From: Lachnospiraceae bacterium
GTDB lineage: Bacteria > Bacillota > Clostridia > Lachnospirales > Lachnospiraceae
Reading direction: 5' to 3'
NCBI GenBank assembly: GCA_900751785.1
Contig: CAADSM010000129.1
Span: 1-6,518, forward strand
DNA: 6,518 nt
The notes beneath the pieces are model-generated. The model ran no database searches and was not told the origin of the DNA. It was given only the letters and a program-made list of their open reading frames with translations. Within the stretch, counting starts at the first letter, position 1, and each line of letters begins with the position of its first letter. Shown here one piece after another: positions 6,128 through 6,518 of this stretch. A program made the position numbers and the translations under genes.

Positions 6128-6194
6128 TCCGCAATTGCGCAGCGCACCTCGATTCCGCTCCGCTCCATCTCGGTCGTGGCTTTCGCCACATAAG
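6128..6194. repeat. 67-bp repeat, copy 3
   Basis: Almost identical to copy 2, with the same CGCAATTGCG palindrome and the same GTGGC-GAAA-GCCAC hairpin (6189-6176 on the minus strand). Its last bases (AAG) are also the first bases of the large inverted repeat at 6192-6253, so the two elements abut. Confidence 0.9.
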
Positions 6195-6253
6195 AATAGA
6201 AAGATAAGGCCGGAGAAATGCAAGCATCCCTCCGGCCTTATCTTTCTATTCTT
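6192..6253. repeat. Perfect inverted repeat with 24-base arms
   Basis: The arms 6192-6215 and 6230-6253 are exact complements. Each has an AT-rich outer half (AAGAATAGAAAGATAA) and a GC-rich inner end (GGCCGGAG), around a 14-base centre. The centre contains ATGCAAGCAT, which can extend the stem. No T run follows on either strand, so this is not a standard intrinsic terminator. RNA from either strand would form a very stable hairpin. Confidence 0.9.
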
Positions 6254-6267
6254 GCGCTGCTCAATTG
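6254..6267. repeat. Inverted fragment of the 67-bp repeat head
   Basis: GCGCTGCTCAATTG is the reverse complement of the repeat-head segment CAATTGCGCAGCGC (6132-6145) with one mismatch. It directly follows the right arm of the 24-base inverted repeat. The large hairpin is thus bracketed by copy 3 on one side and this inverted fragment on the other. Confidence 0.55.
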
Positions 6268-6275
6268 CTGCACGC

Positions 6276-6300
6276 AAAAAAACCGCCGTCCCCGCGGCTT
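6276..6300 (-). terminator. Terminator of tRNA-Lys
   Basis: On the minus strand, AAGCCGC pairs with GCGGTTT (one G-U pair) around a 7-base GC-rich loop, and the T run totals seven (6282-6276). It lies about 30 bases downstream of the tRNA 3' end. The stem is short, but position and T tract fit an intrinsic terminator. Confidence 0.6.
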
Positions 6301-6328
6301 CTCGTCCGCAAAAACAGCGATTTCTAAG

Positions 6329-6401
6329 TGCGCGATCAGGGGTTCGAACCCTGGACACCCTGATTAAGAGTCAGGTGCTCTGCCAGCTGAGCTAATCGCG
6401 C
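6329..6401 (-). tRNA. tRNA-Lys (anticodon CTT)
   Basis: A full cloverleaf can be drawn: acceptor GCGCGAT/ATCGCGC (7 pairs), D stem GCTC/GAGC with loop AGCTGGCA, anticodon stem CCTGA/TCAGG with loop CTCTTAA (anticodon CTT, reading AAG), 5-base variable loop GTGTC, T stem CAGGG/CCCTG with loop TTCGAAC, and discriminator A at 6329. The bases after the discriminator are CTTAG, so CCA is not encoded and must be added after transcription. It stands alone, with its own promoter and terminator. Confidence 0.97.
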
Positions 6402-6442
6402 ATTTTTTACTTTTCTGTCGAGCTTTCCTCAACGCAAGTGAT

Positions 6443-6471
6443 ATTATATAACAACTCTTACAAGAATGCAA
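6443..6471 (-). promoter_or_regulatory. Promoter of tRNA-Lys
   Basis: On the minus strand, TTGCAT (6471-6466), a 17-base spacer and a perfect TATAAT (6448-6443) precede the tRNA, with a predicted start near 6436 and a leader of about 35 bases. Directly upstream of the -35 box lie two A runs (about 6475-6491) that look like an UP element, as is common at strong stable-RNA promoters. The last bases of the window (6492-6518) show nothing further. Confidence 0.85.
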
Positions 6472-6518
6472 GCCCTTTTTTTATTTTTTTGTTGATAAGC
6501 GTAACTATTCAGCCTTCC

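Noticed and set aside
5847..6358. Overlapping minus-strand frames of 87-126 codons through the repeat pair
   Set aside because: They are open in several frames at once, consist mainly of the repeated WRKPRPRW/AKATTEMERS segments, lack ribosome binding sites and run across a hairpin and a terminator. They are repeat-derived rather than genes.
6329..6401. tRNA-Lys as an attachment site of an integrated element
   Set aside because: No second copy of the tRNA 3' end and no integrase gene is visible in the window.

Overview
The window looks like a chromosomal segment of a Gram-positive anaerobe of the class Clostridia, most likely the family Lachnospiraceae. This rests on GC-rich coding DNA with AT-rich, sigma-A-type promoters, a YhgE/Pip membrane protein, a YibE/F membrane protein, AGGAGG-like ribosome binding sites and a tRNA gene without an encoded CCA. 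Genus cannot be settled from the sequence alone. Every gene I can support lies on the minus strand, so the window is described here from its right end, in the direction of transcription.

Right end (about 6518 to 5864): a tRNA-Lys(CTT) gene with a near-consensus promoter and a short terminator. It is followed by a non-coding stretch with two tandem copies of a 67-bp repeat and a perfect 24-bp-arm inverted repeat. A third, diverged copy of the 67-bp repeat lies about 2.9 kb away, beyond yhgE.

Middle right (5863 to 3364): one large monocistronic gene, a YhgE/Pip-type protein of 798 residues. It has a promoter (TTGTAT-17-TATAAT) and two palindromes that look like operators between promoter and start codon. 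No regulator gene is adjacent.

Middle (3060 to 1728): a compact two-gene operon with its own promoter and terminator. The first gene encodes a 169-residue protein with a Tyr/Asn/Gln/Gly-rich decapeptide repeat followed by two zinc ribbons. It overlaps by 4 bases (ATGA) a gene for a small, 244-residue protein kinase that keeps the catalytic residues but has almost no activation segment. The operon ends in a long hairpin whose descending arm encodes the last residues of the kinase. This pair is the most interesting candidate for an undescribed signalling unit.

Left (1727 to 1): a leader with mutually exclusive inverted repeats, then a YibE/F-family polytopic membrane protein, then the first 95 codons of an exported protein that runs off the window. 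The last two genes are 69 bases apart and may be co-transcribed, although a weak hairpin lies between them.

The window shows no CRISPR array, insertion sequence or phage gene. The three envelope genes (yhgE, yibE/F, exported protein) and the kinase operon are plausible neighbours, but nothing in the sequence proves that they work together.
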